Below, piece after piece: positions 17,327 to 25,572 of a DNA stretch of 64,000 nt. The stretch's first letter is position 1, and each line of letters opens with the position of its first letter. The position numbers and the translations under genes are program-made. The stretch comes from Litoreibacter ponti (GTDB lineage: Bacteria; Pseudomonadota; Alphaproteobacteria; Rhodobacterales; Rhodobacteraceae). The notes below the pieces were generated by a model. It saw only the letters and a program-made list of their open reading frames with translations, searched no databases and was not told the DNA's origin. Location: NCBI RefSeq assembly GCF_003054285.1, contig NZ_QBKS01000001.1, forward strand, positions 2,046,001 through 2,110,000, read 5' to 3'.

Positions 17327-18622
17327 ATGACCAGGAAAACCACGACAGCAGAGGCACAAGGCTTGCGCTACGCCAAAGAGCTGGAAGGCCATGTCAGCTG
17401 GCTCGACAGCTTCACCGCGGCAGCCCTTGGCGTGCTGGCAACAGCGTCGGGCATCTACACCTATCTCGGCGTCTCGTCGCTGCTCGATGAGAACGGCGCG
17501 CTCAGCTTCTTTGCCGCCGTCAGCTATTCCATCGCGGTCTCGGTGGGCATCTTCGTGTTCTGGTCCTACCTGATGCGCCTGCTGCCCGCCGTGCGCACCG
17601 TGGGCGCGCGGATCGGGCTGTTTGTGTCGATGTTGCTGGGCTCTGCCGCGATAATCGCGATGTCGTCCTGGCTGAACGCCGCCGCACTTGCAGGCGCCGC
17701 CGCCGTTGAGCGGCATCTGGCCGAAACCGTGCAGCAATACCAAACCGCGCTGGAGCGAGCTAACGAAATCGCCGTCTCCGCCCAAGGGCTGGGGCGCGAT
17801 GTGGACCGGGTGCGCCAGTCTTTCGTCGATCTGGCCGAGCAGGAAGCGACGGGCGATCTGTCGGGCCTCGCCGGGCGCGGCGCGGTGTTCCGGGTGCTGC
17901 GACAGAAATCCGACGAGCTTGCCAGCCTCGAGGCGCAGATCGCCAGTCAGCAGCCGCTGGTCAGCGCCGCCTTCGCCGAAGGCAACGCCATCCTGTCGCG
18001 CATGCGCGCCCTGACCGTGGAGCCCGGCCCGATCGAGGCGCGCTCGGTCCAATTTTCCGAGGAAGCCGTGCGCCTGTCAGGCGTCATCACGCAGTTGCGC
18101 CAGCTCTCGGTCGCGCCTCTGGTCAGCCGCGCGGCGCAGGATCTCAGTGCCTCGGTCGTCCTGCCAGAGCTTGACGGACGCACCGCCGAAGGCCGCGTGG
18201 GGCAGCAAAGCACCATCTCTTCGGTGTTGCAGCTTCTCGGCCAGCGGGCGGAAACCCTGCGCCTCGCCGCCGACGGGATCGTCGGCATGGATCCCCCGTC
18301 AGAGACAATCTACACGCCGATCTCCACCGCTGATGCCGTCATCAAATACGCGGAGAACTTCGTGCCCTCCTGGGCCGGTGCCATCGCCATCGACCTGCTG
18401 CCCGCGGTTCTGGTCTTCATCATGGCGATCACGCAAGCCGCGATCCGCTCGGGCAAATCCGGGGTGGGGATCGAGGAAACCCTGACGCTGGCGGAGCTGC
18501 GCGCCGCGATTAACGCGGTGCGTGACGTGGATATGGCCCTGCCGCACCGCGACGCGCCCCCCGCCCCTCCGGCGCAGAAATCGGCAGAGATCAAACCGCT
18601 GCCGAGCGAGAAGCAGGGATGA
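17327..18622 (+). CDS. Membrane protein with long soluble coiled-coil insert, partner of ClpP-fold protein
   Basis: A 431-residue protein with hydrophobic segments at about residues 31-49, 59-82 and 95-118, a long helical soluble part (about 125-345, with MRALTVEPGPIEARSVQF in its middle), and one more segment at 348-372. The C-terminal tail is rich in Pro, Ala and Lys. The insert is predicted by composition to be coiled coil. I know no named family. It overlaps the next gene by 4 bases (ATGA), suggesting that the two products work together at the inner membrane. Confidence 0.65.
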   Translation: MTRKTTTAEAQGLRYAKELEGHVSWLDSFTAAALGVLATASGIYTYLGVSSLLDENGALSFFAAVSYSIAVSVGIFVFWSYLMRLLPAVRTVGARIGLFVSMLLGSAAIIAMSSWLNAAALAGAAAVERHLAETVQQYQTALERANEIAVSAQGLGRDVDRVRQSFVDLAEQEATGDLSGLAGRGAVFRVLRQKSDELASLEAQIASQQPLVSAAFAEGNAILSRMRALTVEPGPIEARSVQFSEEAVRLSGVITQLRQLSVAPLVSRAAQDLSASVVLPELDGRTAEGRVGQQSTISSVLQLLGQRAETLRLAADGIVGMDPPSETIYTPISTADAVIKYAENFVPSWAGAIAIDLLPAVLVFIMAITQAAIRSGKSGVGIEETLTLAELRAAINAVRDVDMALPHRDAPPAPPAQKSAEIKPLPSEKQG

Positions 18623-19401
18623 GTGACGCCACCGAAGAGCCCGGCGGCTTCACCGCGCGCGCCGCGATCAAGCTGGTGCTGGCGATCCAGCTGGGCATCG
18701 CGCTTTACCTGATGGGCGGCGGGCTGGCCTCGGCCATCCCGCATATCGCGTGGCCCTCCAACAAGCCGCAATTCGACACACCCGTCCTGCCCGGGGACCA
18801 GACAAGGCGCTATCGCCCGTCCGACATGCCGCTGGAGCCCGCGCCGGAGGGCAATCCAGACCGGCCCTATCGCTCCACCGGCGACATGCCCGCGCGACTG
18901 GCCTTCGCGCAGGAGGGCGACACCCTGACCCTGACCGGCAGCATCGAGGAGGGCGACGCGCAGCGCATGGCCGAGCATCTCGAGCGGCGCGGCGAGGGAC
19001 TGGCGCGCGTGCGGCTCAACTCGCCCGGCGGCTCGGTGCGCGACGCGTTGGAGATCGGGCGCATGGTCCGCGACGCAGAACTGGAAACCCTACTGGGGGC
19101 TGGCGACATCTGCCTGTCCGCCTGCCCCTACATCCTGGCCTCCGGCACCACTCGCATGGTCCATGACAGCGCGCAGGTCGGAGTGCATCAGCACTATTTC
19201 GGGACGAATTCCGCCCTGCCCGCCTTCCTCGCGGTCGAGGATATCCAGCGCGGCCAGGGGCAGGTCATGGGCTATCTCGACGAGATGGGCATCGACCCGC
19301 TGATGATGCGTCACGCCCTGGTGACGCCGCCCGACGAGATCTACATCCTACTGCCCGAGCAGCTTGAAACCTACCGACTCTCGACCCCGACCGAAGGCTA
19401 A
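18619..19401 (+). CDS. Membrane-anchored ClpP-fold (COG3904-like) protein
   Basis: A 260-residue protein with one hydrophobic anchor at residues 17-38, a Pro-rich linker, then a ClpP/crotonase-like domain. Motif SPGGSV is at 135-140, and a nucleophile-like serine is S167 in CLSACPYILASG; histidines 190 and 192 (VHQHYF) might complete the catalytic set. This matches periplasmic COG3904-type proteins. Proteolysis is inferred from fold only. The ATG overlaps the previous membrane-protein stop. Confidence 0.7.
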   Translation: MSDATEEPGGFTARAAIKLVLAIQLGIALYLMGGGLASAIPHIAWPSNKPQFDTPVLPGDQTRRYRPSDMPLEPAPEGNPDRPYRSTGDMPARLAFAQEGDTLTLTGSIEEGDAQRMAEHLERRGEGLARVRLNSPGGSVRDALEIGRMVRDAELETLLGAGDICLSACPYILASGTTRMVHDSAQVGVHQHYFGTNSALPAFLAVEDIQRGQGQVMGYLDEMGIDPLMMRHALVTPPDEIYILLPEQLETYRLSTPTEG

Positions 19402-19471
19402 AGTCAGCTTGTTTCGGCAAATTTTCGAGCGTTCATCCTGGGTTCATGTTGCATTCGGTAAACCTTGGGGC

Positions 19472-20080
19472 ATGAACAAGGGATTCCTCCTGTGTGGCCT
19501 TCTGGCCTTTGGTCTTGTGATGCAGACCCCCGCAGCCTCCGCGTCCTCTGCGCGGGAGCTGGGCCAGTCCGAGCTGCGTCAAATCGCGAGCCGGACCGAG
19601 ACTGTCAGCCTCAAGACCGCCCTGAGTTCAGTTTCCAAATCTCTCAACGCCAAGGTGATGGAGGCGCGCGCCTTCTCCGCCAACGGCGTCTACTACCGAA
19701 TGATCCTGAAACGCGGCAACGGAAAGCTGGTCAGCGTCATCATCGATGCGCAAACCGGCCGGCAGGTATCGAGCCGGTCCTCCAAGGGCCGCCAGATCAG
19801 CAAGATCGCCAGCACAGGCAGCCGCCCGGCCTCCACCAAGGCAAGCTTCCGCGCCACCACAGCACCGCGCGTGCCCGGCAACAACAATGCGGGCGGTAAT
19901 GGCAACGGCAACGGCGGCGGCAATGGCGGCGGCAACGGTGGTGGTAACGGCGGCGGCAACGGTGGTGGTAACGGTGGTGGTAACGGCGGCGGCAACGGTG
20001 GTGGTAATGGCGGCGGCAACGGCGGTGGTAACGGCGGCGGCAACGGCGGCGGCAACGGCGGCGGCAACGGAAAGAACTAG
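19472..20080 (+). CDS. Exported PepSY-domain protein with Gly-Asn repeat tail
   Basis: A 202-residue exported protein. The ATG at 19472 gives a good signal peptide (about residues 1-24, ending AASA); the open frame extends upstream without one. Residues 50-95 form a PepSY-like domain (YYRMILKRGNGKLVSVIIDA, 20 residues). The C-terminus carries 13 perfect GGGN units. The two-component genes follow 54 bases later, an arrangement common where PepSY proteins are the target or input of the adjacent histidine kinase. Confidence 0.78.
   Translation: MNKGFLLCGLLAFGLVMQTPAASASSARELGQSELRQIASRTETVSLKTALSSVSKSLNAKVMEARAFSANGVYYRMILKRGNGKLVSVIIDAQTGRQVSSRSSKGRQISKIASTGSRPASTKASFRATTAPRVPGNNNAGGNGNGNGGGNGGGNGGGNGGGNGGGNGGGNGGGNGGGNGGGNGGGNGGGNGGGNGGGNGKN
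19913..20068 (+). repeat. Coding minisatellite: thirteen 12-base units (GGGN)
   Basis: Each unit is three Gly codons and one Asn codon; the third bases vary between GGC and GGT, and AAC and AAT. The array keeps the reading frame, so gain or loss of whole units changes tail length without a frameshift. Slippage or unequal recombination could therefore vary the protein between strains. Confidence 0.95.
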
Positions 20081-20134
20081 AATCTCCACGCTTGCGCCAT
20101 AAACCGGCCCAATTCGCCCGCTACTCCGCGGGGT

Positions 20135-20794
20135 ATGAGAGTATTGCTTGCAGAAGACGACCTGACTCTCGCAGAGCAGGTCAAGACCTTGCTGACCGCC
20201 GAGGGGCGCGTCGTGGACGTGGCCCATGATGGCGAGGAGGCGGGGTTTCTCGGCTCCACCGAACCCTATGACATGATCATTCTCGATCTGGGCCTGCCAA
20301 CACGCGACGGGATCTCGATCCTGAAAGAGTGGCGCGCCGAAGGCCTCGATACACCTGTTCTGATCCTAACCGCGCGCGACGGCTGGACCGACCGGGTCGA
20401 CGGGCTCGACGCCGGGGCGGATGACTACATGACCAAGCCGTTCCATATGCCAGAGCTGGCCGCCCGCGTGCGCGCCATGCTGCGCCGCAAGTCGGGGCGC
20501 ACGAACCCGTTGTTCGAGAAGGACAATGTGGCCTTTGACACCCGCAACTCCAAAGTCACCCTCGGCGGGGTGCCGGTCGATCTGACCAGCCAGGAGGTCG
20601 CCGTACTGTCCTACCTGATCCACAATGCGGGCCGCCTGATCTCGCGCACGGAGCTGAGCGAGCACATCTACGAATATGATGGCGACCGCGACAGCAACAC
20701 CATCGCCGTGTTCATCACCCGGCTGCGTAAGAAACTGGGCTCCGACTTCATCCAGACCATCCGGGGCCGCGGCTACATGGTGGATGCCGCCTGA
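20135..20794 (+). CDS. OmpR/PhoP-family response regulator
   Basis: A 219-residue regulator. The receiver domain has acidic E8-D9-D10, the phosphoacceptor Asp in IILDLGLPTRDG (D52), and the conserved Thr/Lys in LTAR and TKPF. The C-terminal winged helix (residues about 125-219) ends IQTIRGRGYMVDAA. One base overlaps with the histidine kinase start (TGATG). It should be phosphorylated by the downstream kinase; the PepSY gene just upstream is a likely member of its regulon. Confidence 0.93.
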   Translation: MRVLLAEDDLTLAEQVKTLLTAEGRVVDVAHDGEEAGFLGSTEPYDMIILDLGLPTRDGISILKEWRAEGLDTPVLILTARDGWTDRVDGLDAGADDYMTKPFHMPELAARVRAMLRRKSGRTNPLFEKDNVAFDTRNSKVTLGGVPVDLTSQEVAVLSYLIHNAGRLISRTELSEHIYEYDGDRDSNTIAVFITRLRKKLGSDFIQTIRGRGYMVDAA

Positions 20795-22164
20795 TGCTGT
20801 CCCTGCGCCGCACCGCGATGATCGGCGGCGCCCTCAGCGCCATGGCCTCCATCCTGGTGGGGGCCTTTGTGCTTCTCAGCTCCGTCGAAGAGAACGTGCT
20901 CGAGCGGTTCGACCGCGCCCTGTCCGACCGCCACACCCAGCTGGTGGTGGCCCTTACCTACACCGCCGCCAACCCCGATCAGCTCGACGAGCTGCTGTTT
21001 GACCCGCGCTACGGCACGCCGTTTTCCGGGCGATACTGGCAGGTGAGCGGGCCCGATGGTGCGCTGTTCGCCTCCGCCTCCACGCTCGACGCGGAATTGA
21101 TGGAGCCGCCGGGGCGGCCGGACCGGCTGACCCTGCGCTCGATCCGCGGCCCGGAGGGCGAGCCGATCCGCAGCCTGTTCCAGCGCGTGACCCTCGAGGA
21201 TGGCACCGAATGGGGCGTGACGGTGGCCGAAAGCCTTGCCGCGCTCGCCGCCGAGCGCCAGCAAACCCGCCGCTCGCTGCTGCTGGCCTTCGTACTGGTG
21301 GCGCTGCTGGGGCTTGCGGGCGCAATTGTGCAGACCACGACGATCCTGCGTCCACTCGAGAAATTGCGCCGCGACGTGTCCCATCGTTGGGAAAAGGATG
21401 AAGACCTGACGGTCCACGACTACCCGGAAGAGGTCGCACCGCTGGTCGCCGATATCAATCACCTGCTGGAGCGCAACCGCGAGATCATCGCGCGCGCGCG
21501 CCGTCAGGCCGCCGACCTTGCCCACGCCCTGAAAACCCCCACCGCGATCCTGCGCAACGAGCTGTCGACGCAGGCCGCCCACGGTCACGATATGGAAGCC
21601 TCGCTGGATGCGCTCGACCGGGTCGACGCGCAGCTTGGTCGCTCGCTCGCGCGTATGCGCGCCTCCAATTCCGGGGCCTCCGCCAGCCTGCGCACGGACC
21701 TGACGAATTCCGTGGACCGCTTCACGCGCCTGTTCCAGGGGATGGCCGCGCGCGACGGCAAGGAAATGACAACCTATTGCGCCCCCGATCTGGCGGTGCG
21801 CATGGATCAGCAGGACATCGAAGAGGTGATGGGCAACATGCTCGACAACGCCCTGAAGTGGTGTGACAGCAGGATCGCACTCTCGGCCCATCCCAAGGCG
21901 GGCGGCATCGAGATTCTGATCGAGGATGACGGCCCGGGCATCCCCGAAGGCTCCGAGCGGGAGGCGCTGCGCTCCGGCGGGCGGCTCGATAGTTCAAAGC
22001 CGGGCACCGGCCTTGGTCTCGCCATCGCGATCGACCTGTTGCAAGCCTACGGCGCGGAGCTGTTTCTTGAGAAGTCAGAGCATCTGGGCGGCCTGTGCGT
22101 GCGCATCCAGATCCCCGGCCAAGCCAAAAACGCCCAACGCCGTCGCCTGGCACAGGCCGCCTGA
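20794..22164 (+). CDS. Sensor histidine kinase, PhoQ-like layout
   Basis: A 456-residue inner-membrane kinase with transmembrane segments at about 8-30 and 165-190, a periplasmic sensor of about 130 residues between them, a HAMP-like linker, and the H-box DLAHALKTP with phosphoacceptor His. The N-box reads MLDNALKWC, the G boxes are DDGPGIP and GTGLGLAIA. The order (short first helix, acidic sensor loop, HAMP, HisKA, ATPase) resembles PhoQ-type kinases. Signal is unknown. Confidence 0.92.
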   Translation: MLSLRRTAMIGGALSAMASILVGAFVLLSSVEENVLERFDRALSDRHTQLVVALTYTAANPDQLDELLFDPRYGTPFSGRYWQVSGPDGALFASASTLDAELMEPPGRPDRLTLRSIRGPEGEPIRSLFQRVTLEDGTEWGVTVAESLAALAAERQQTRRSLLLAFVLVALLGLAGAIVQTTTILRPLEKLRRDVSHRWEKDEDLTVHDYPEEVAPLVADINHLLERNREIIARARRQAADLAHALKTPTAILRNELSTQAAHGHDMEASLDALDRVDAQLGRSLARMRASNSGASASLRTDLTNSVDRFTRLFQGMAARDGKEMTTYCAPDLAVRMDQQDIEEVMGNMLDNALKWCDSRIALSAHPKAGGIEILIEDDGPGIPEGSEREALRSGGRLDSSKPGTGLGLAIAIDLLQAYGAELFLEKSEHLGGLCVRIQIPGQAKNAQRRRLAQAA

Positions 22165-22180
22165 ACCTGCTGCCCCGCCC

Positions 22181-23629
22181 TTAGTTATCCGTGCTCTGTG
22201 GTGCGGTTTCGACGGCCTCACCGGCCGCAGGAGTTGCGTTCGGATCCGCATCAGGCTCGATCAAAAGCCCGTCTTTCCAAAGCCCGCTCGCGACCTCGCC
22301 CGTGGTGTAGGTCAGGATGCCGCGCCCGTCGCGCTTGCCCGCCTTGAACATGCCCTCGTAGACGTCACCGGTCGCGTAGGTTGCGCGGCCCTGCCCCTCC
22401 ATCTGGCCGTCGACCCAGCCGCCCTCGTAACTTAGCCCATCCGGTACGCTCAGACGTCCTTGCCCCTGCCGTTTGCCGTCAGAGAAAGCGCCCTCATAGA
22501 TCATACCGCCCGGGAAGGTGGTCTTGCCCGCGCCGTTCTGCAGCCCGTCGGACCAAGCGCCCTCGTAGACCTTGCCATCGGGGAAGGTCATCACACCCTG
22601 ACCCTCGTGGCGCGCATTCTTGAAATCGCCCTCGTAGATCAGCCCGGACGGGTAGACCGCGCGGCCCTGCCCCTCGATCACGCCCGCTTGCCATTCGCCA
22701 TCGTAGCTGGAGCCGTCGGCATAGCTGATCTTGCCCTGCCCGTTGGCAAGGTCCGCGGCCAGCTCGCCCACGTAGATCGCGCCGTCGGGATAGGTGACCT
22801 GCCCCTCGCCCTCGATCCGGCCGTCGCGCCAGCTGCCCTCGTAGGCGAAGCCGTCGGCGCGTTCAGAGCGGCCCTGCCCGTGGCGCTGGTCGTCCTTGAA
22901 GCCCCCCTCGTAGAAGCCGCCATCGGCGTAATCCATCCGGCCCTGCCCGTGCCGCGCCCCGCCTTTCAGGGTGCCGGTGTAGACGTCGCCATTGGCGCGG
23001 GTCTGCACACCCTCGCCCTCCATCTGGCCCGCAACCCAGCCGCCCTCGTAGATCAGCCCGTCGGGCAGCTCCAACCGGCCCTCGCCCTGGCGCATGCCGC
23101 CCGCCATCTCGCCCTCGTAGATCGAGCCATCGGGATAGGAAATCTTGCCGCGGCCTTCCTTGACGCCCGCGACCCACTGGCCCTCGTAGCGGTAGCCGTT
23201 CGGGTTGACCATCACACCCAAGCCGTGGTGCTGCGCGTTCAGGAACTCGCCCTCGTAGCGCACCCCGTTGGCATAGGTGATGATGCCGCGCCCGGTGATC
23301 TTGCCGTCGGTCCAGTCGCCCTCGTAATTGCCGCCATCGGCGAAGATGATCTGGCCGAAGCCGTCGGGCTTGCCGTCCTTGAACTGCCCCTCGTAGAGCG
23401 AGCCGTCGGGAAAGCGCGCCGTGCCTTGGCCCGAGATCACGCCGTCGATCCAATTGCCGGAATACTCGTAGCCATTGGGCAGGGTGAACACCCCTTGCCC
23501 GTGGCGTTTGCCCTCCTTGAAGGCGCCGGTGTAGACGCCGCCATCCTCGTATTGCTTGGTGCCGGTGTCCTGCGCCATCGCAGGGGCGGCAAGGCTCAGG
23601 CACAGGCCCGCGATAAGGCTCAAACGCAT
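22181..23629 (-). CDS. Exported protein made of MORN repeats
   Basis: A 482-residue protein. A signal peptide of 20 residues (MRLSLIAGLCLSLAAPAMAQ) supports the ATG at 23629 over an upstream start in the same frame. The rest is 18 MORN repeats of 23 residues (pattern YEGxWxDGxxxGxGxxxYPDG) plus a degenerate nineteenth, then a 25-residue acidic tail. MORN repeats form long beta-hairpin arrays that bind lipids or proteins. The gene converges on the histidine kinase, 16 bases apart; its role outside the cytoplasm is unknown. Confidence 0.88.
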   Translation of the reverse strand: MRLSLIAGLCLSLAAPAMAQDTGTKQYEDGGVYTGAFKEGKRHGQGVFTLPNGYEYSGNWIDGVISGQGTARFPDGSLYEGQFKDGKPDGFGQIIFADGGNYEGDWTDGKITGRGIITYANGVRYEGEFLNAQHHGLGVMVNPNGYRYEGQWVAGVKEGRGKISYPDGSIYEGEMAGGMRQGEGRLELPDGLIYEGGWVAGQMEGEGVQTRANGDVYTGTLKGGARHGQGRMDYADGGFYEGGFKDDQRHGQGRSERADGFAYEGSWRDGRIEGEGQVTYPDGAIYVGELAADLANGQGKISYADGSSYDGEWQAGVIEGQGRAVYPSGLIYEGDFKNARHEGQGVMTFPDGKVYEGAWSDGLQNGAGKTTFPGGMIYEGAFSDGKRQGQGRLSVPDGLSYEGGWVDGQMEGQGRATYATGDVYEGMFKAGKRDGRGILTYTTGEVASGLWKDGLLIEPDADPNATPAAGEAVETAPQSTDN

Positions 23630-23810
23630 GGGGGCTGCTCTCCCTTGATTGGTTGGCGGAACCCTAATCAACAGCCCCGCTGCGCACAAGCGCCCGCCAC
23701 GGGGCGGATAAAAAATCGCGCGCGGCGCAGCCGCACCTTTAGGTCACACCCCCTTCCCCTGACCAAACGGTCTGCTACATGTGGCCCGACCTAAGAAGGA
23801 CGACCCCGAG

Positions 23811-25469
23811 ATGAGCGATACGTTCCGCCTCACCCTGGCCCAGCTGAACCCGACCGTCGGCGATTTCGCCGGCAACGCCGCCAAGGCGCGCGAGGCCTGG
23901 GCTGCGGCCAAGGACGCAGGCGCGCAGATGGTGGCCCTGCCGGAGATGTTTCTGACCGGCTACCAGGTGCAGGATCTGTCGATGAAGCCGATCTTCACCG
24001 AAACCGCGATGGCTGCCGCGGCCCAGCTTGCACGCGACTGCGCCGATGGGCCCGCCATGGGGATCGGCCACCCGGCCTTCGTCGACGGCAAGCTCTACAA
24101 TGTCTACTCGATCCTCGAGGGCGGCGAGATCAAGGCGCAGATGCTCAAGCACGAGCTGCCCAATTACGGCGTCTTCGACGAGGTGCGGGTTTTCGCCCAA
24201 GGCCCGCTCGGTGGCCCCTATGCCGTAGGCCCCCTGCGCATCGGCACGCCCATCTGCGAAGATGCCTGGCACGAAGATGTCTGCGAGACCCTCGCCGAAA
24301 GCGGCGCGGAGATCTTCCTGGTGCCCAACGGCTCCCCCTACCGCCGCGACAAGCATGACACACGGCTGGGCCACATGGTCGCCCGCGTGGTCGAGAACGA
24401 TCTGCCGCTGGTCTATCTCAACATGGTCGGCGGGCAGGATGATCAGGTCTTCGACGGCGGCTCCTTCGTGCTCAACCGCGGCGGCGAGCTGGCGCGCATG
24501 CTGCCGGTGCTCGAAGAGGTCATCACCCATGTCGACTTCCGGCAAACAGGCGGCCAATGGGAAGCCGTGCCGGGCGAGATCATCTCGCGCCCCGACGCGT
24601 GGGAGCAGGACTACCACGTCATGGTCACCGCCCTGCGCGACTACATGGGCAAGACCGGCTTCAAAAAGGTGCTGCTCGGCATGTCCGGCGGCATCGACAG
24701 CGCGCTTGTCGCGACGATTGCGGTTGATGCGCTCGGGGCCGAGAACGTGCGCTGCGTGATGCTGCCGTCGGAATACACCTCCGCCCACTCGCTGGAGGAC
24801 GCATCCGAGGCCGCAAAGCTTCTGGGCGCCCGCATCGACACCGTGCCGATCTCTGGCCCGCGCGCCGCCGTGACAGAGGCGCTCGCGCCGCTTTTCGAGG
24901 GGACCGAGGAAGACCTGACCGAAGAGAACATCCAGTCCCGCCTGCGCGGCGTGCTGTTGATGGCGCTCAGCAACAAGTTCGGCGAGATGCTGCTGACCAC
25001 CGGCAACAAGTCCGAGGTGGCCGTCGGCTACGCCACGATCTACGGCGACATGTCGGGCGGCTACAACCCGATCAAGGACCTCTACAAAATGCGGGTGTTC
25101 GAGACCTGCCGCTGGCGCAACGCCAACTACCGCAACTGGATGCGCGGCCCGGACGGCATCGCGATCCCGCAGCGCATCATCGACAAGCCGCCCTCGGCCG
25201 AGCTACGCGCAGATCAAAAGGACGAGGACAGCCTGCCGCCCTACGAGGTGCTCGACGACATCCTCGAGCGCCTCGTCGACCGCGAGCAATCCGTGGCCGA
25301 GGTGGTCGCGGCGGGCCATGATCGCGAGACCGTCAAGCGGATCGAACACCTGCTCTACATCTCCGAGTACAAGCGGTTCCAATCCGCCCCCGGCGCCCGC
25401 ATTTCGCCCCGAGCCTTCTGGCTCGACCGCCGCTATCCCATCGCAAACCGTTGGCGCGACCCCAGCTGA
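23811..25469 (+). CDS. nadE: Glutamine-dependent NAD+ synthetase
   Basis: A 552-residue, two-domain enzyme making NAD+ from deamido-NAD+ with glutamine as the amide donor. The N-terminal nitrilase-fold amidase has Glu45 (LPEMFLTGY), Lys113 (KHELPNYGVFDE) and Cys149 (ICEDAWHEDV). The C-terminal synthetase domain has the ATP-binding SGGIDS at 292-297. An AGAAGGA ribosome site 10 bases before the ATG at 23811 favours it over a GTG thirty bases upstream. Confidence 0.95.
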   Translation: MSDTFRLTLAQLNPTVGDFAGNAAKAREAWAAAKDAGAQMVALPEMFLTGYQVQDLSMKPIFTETAMAAAAQLARDCADGPAMGIGHPAFVDGKLYNVYSILEGGEIKAQMLKHELPNYGVFDEVRVFAQGPLGGPYAVGPLRIGTPICEDAWHEDVCETLAESGAEIFLVPNGSPYRRDKHDTRLGHMVARVVENDLPLVYLNMVGGQDDQVFDGGSFVLNRGGELARMLPVLEEVITHVDFRQTGGQWEAVPGEIISRPDAWEQDYHVMVTALRDYMGKTGFKKVLLGMSGGIDSALVATIAVDALGAENVRCVMLPSEYTSAHSLEDASEAAKLLGARIDTVPISGPRAAVTEALAPLFEGTEEDLTEENIQSRLRGVLLMALSNKFGEMLLTTGNKSEVAVGYATIYGDMSGGYNPIKDLYKMRVFETCRWRNANYRNWMRGPDGIAIPQRIIDKPPSAELRADQKDEDSLPPYEVLDDILERLVDREQSVAEVVAAGHDRETVKRIEHLLYISEYKRFQSAPGARISPRAFWLDRRYPIANRWRDPS

Positions 25470-25572
25470 GCCACGGCGGCCGGTCGGCGGTTTCTTGCGG
25501 CTGCGGCACCGCGGACCTTTACCAGGTCCCGTAGCTCCGTAATCTATCCGGGCAAGCGGATGGAGAGGCAGC

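Noticed and set aside
19693..20067. Proline-repeat protein on the minus strand
   Set aside because: It is only the complement of the GGGN-coding repeat of the PepSY gene.
19913..20068. Possible CRISPR or DNA-level repeat array
   Set aside because: Unit is 12 bases, without spacers, and in frame with a coding Gly-Asn tail.
22460..23794. Plus-strand frame of 444 codons with repeating pattern
   Set aside because: Antisense of the MORN repeats; the repetition comes from the real gene on the other strand.
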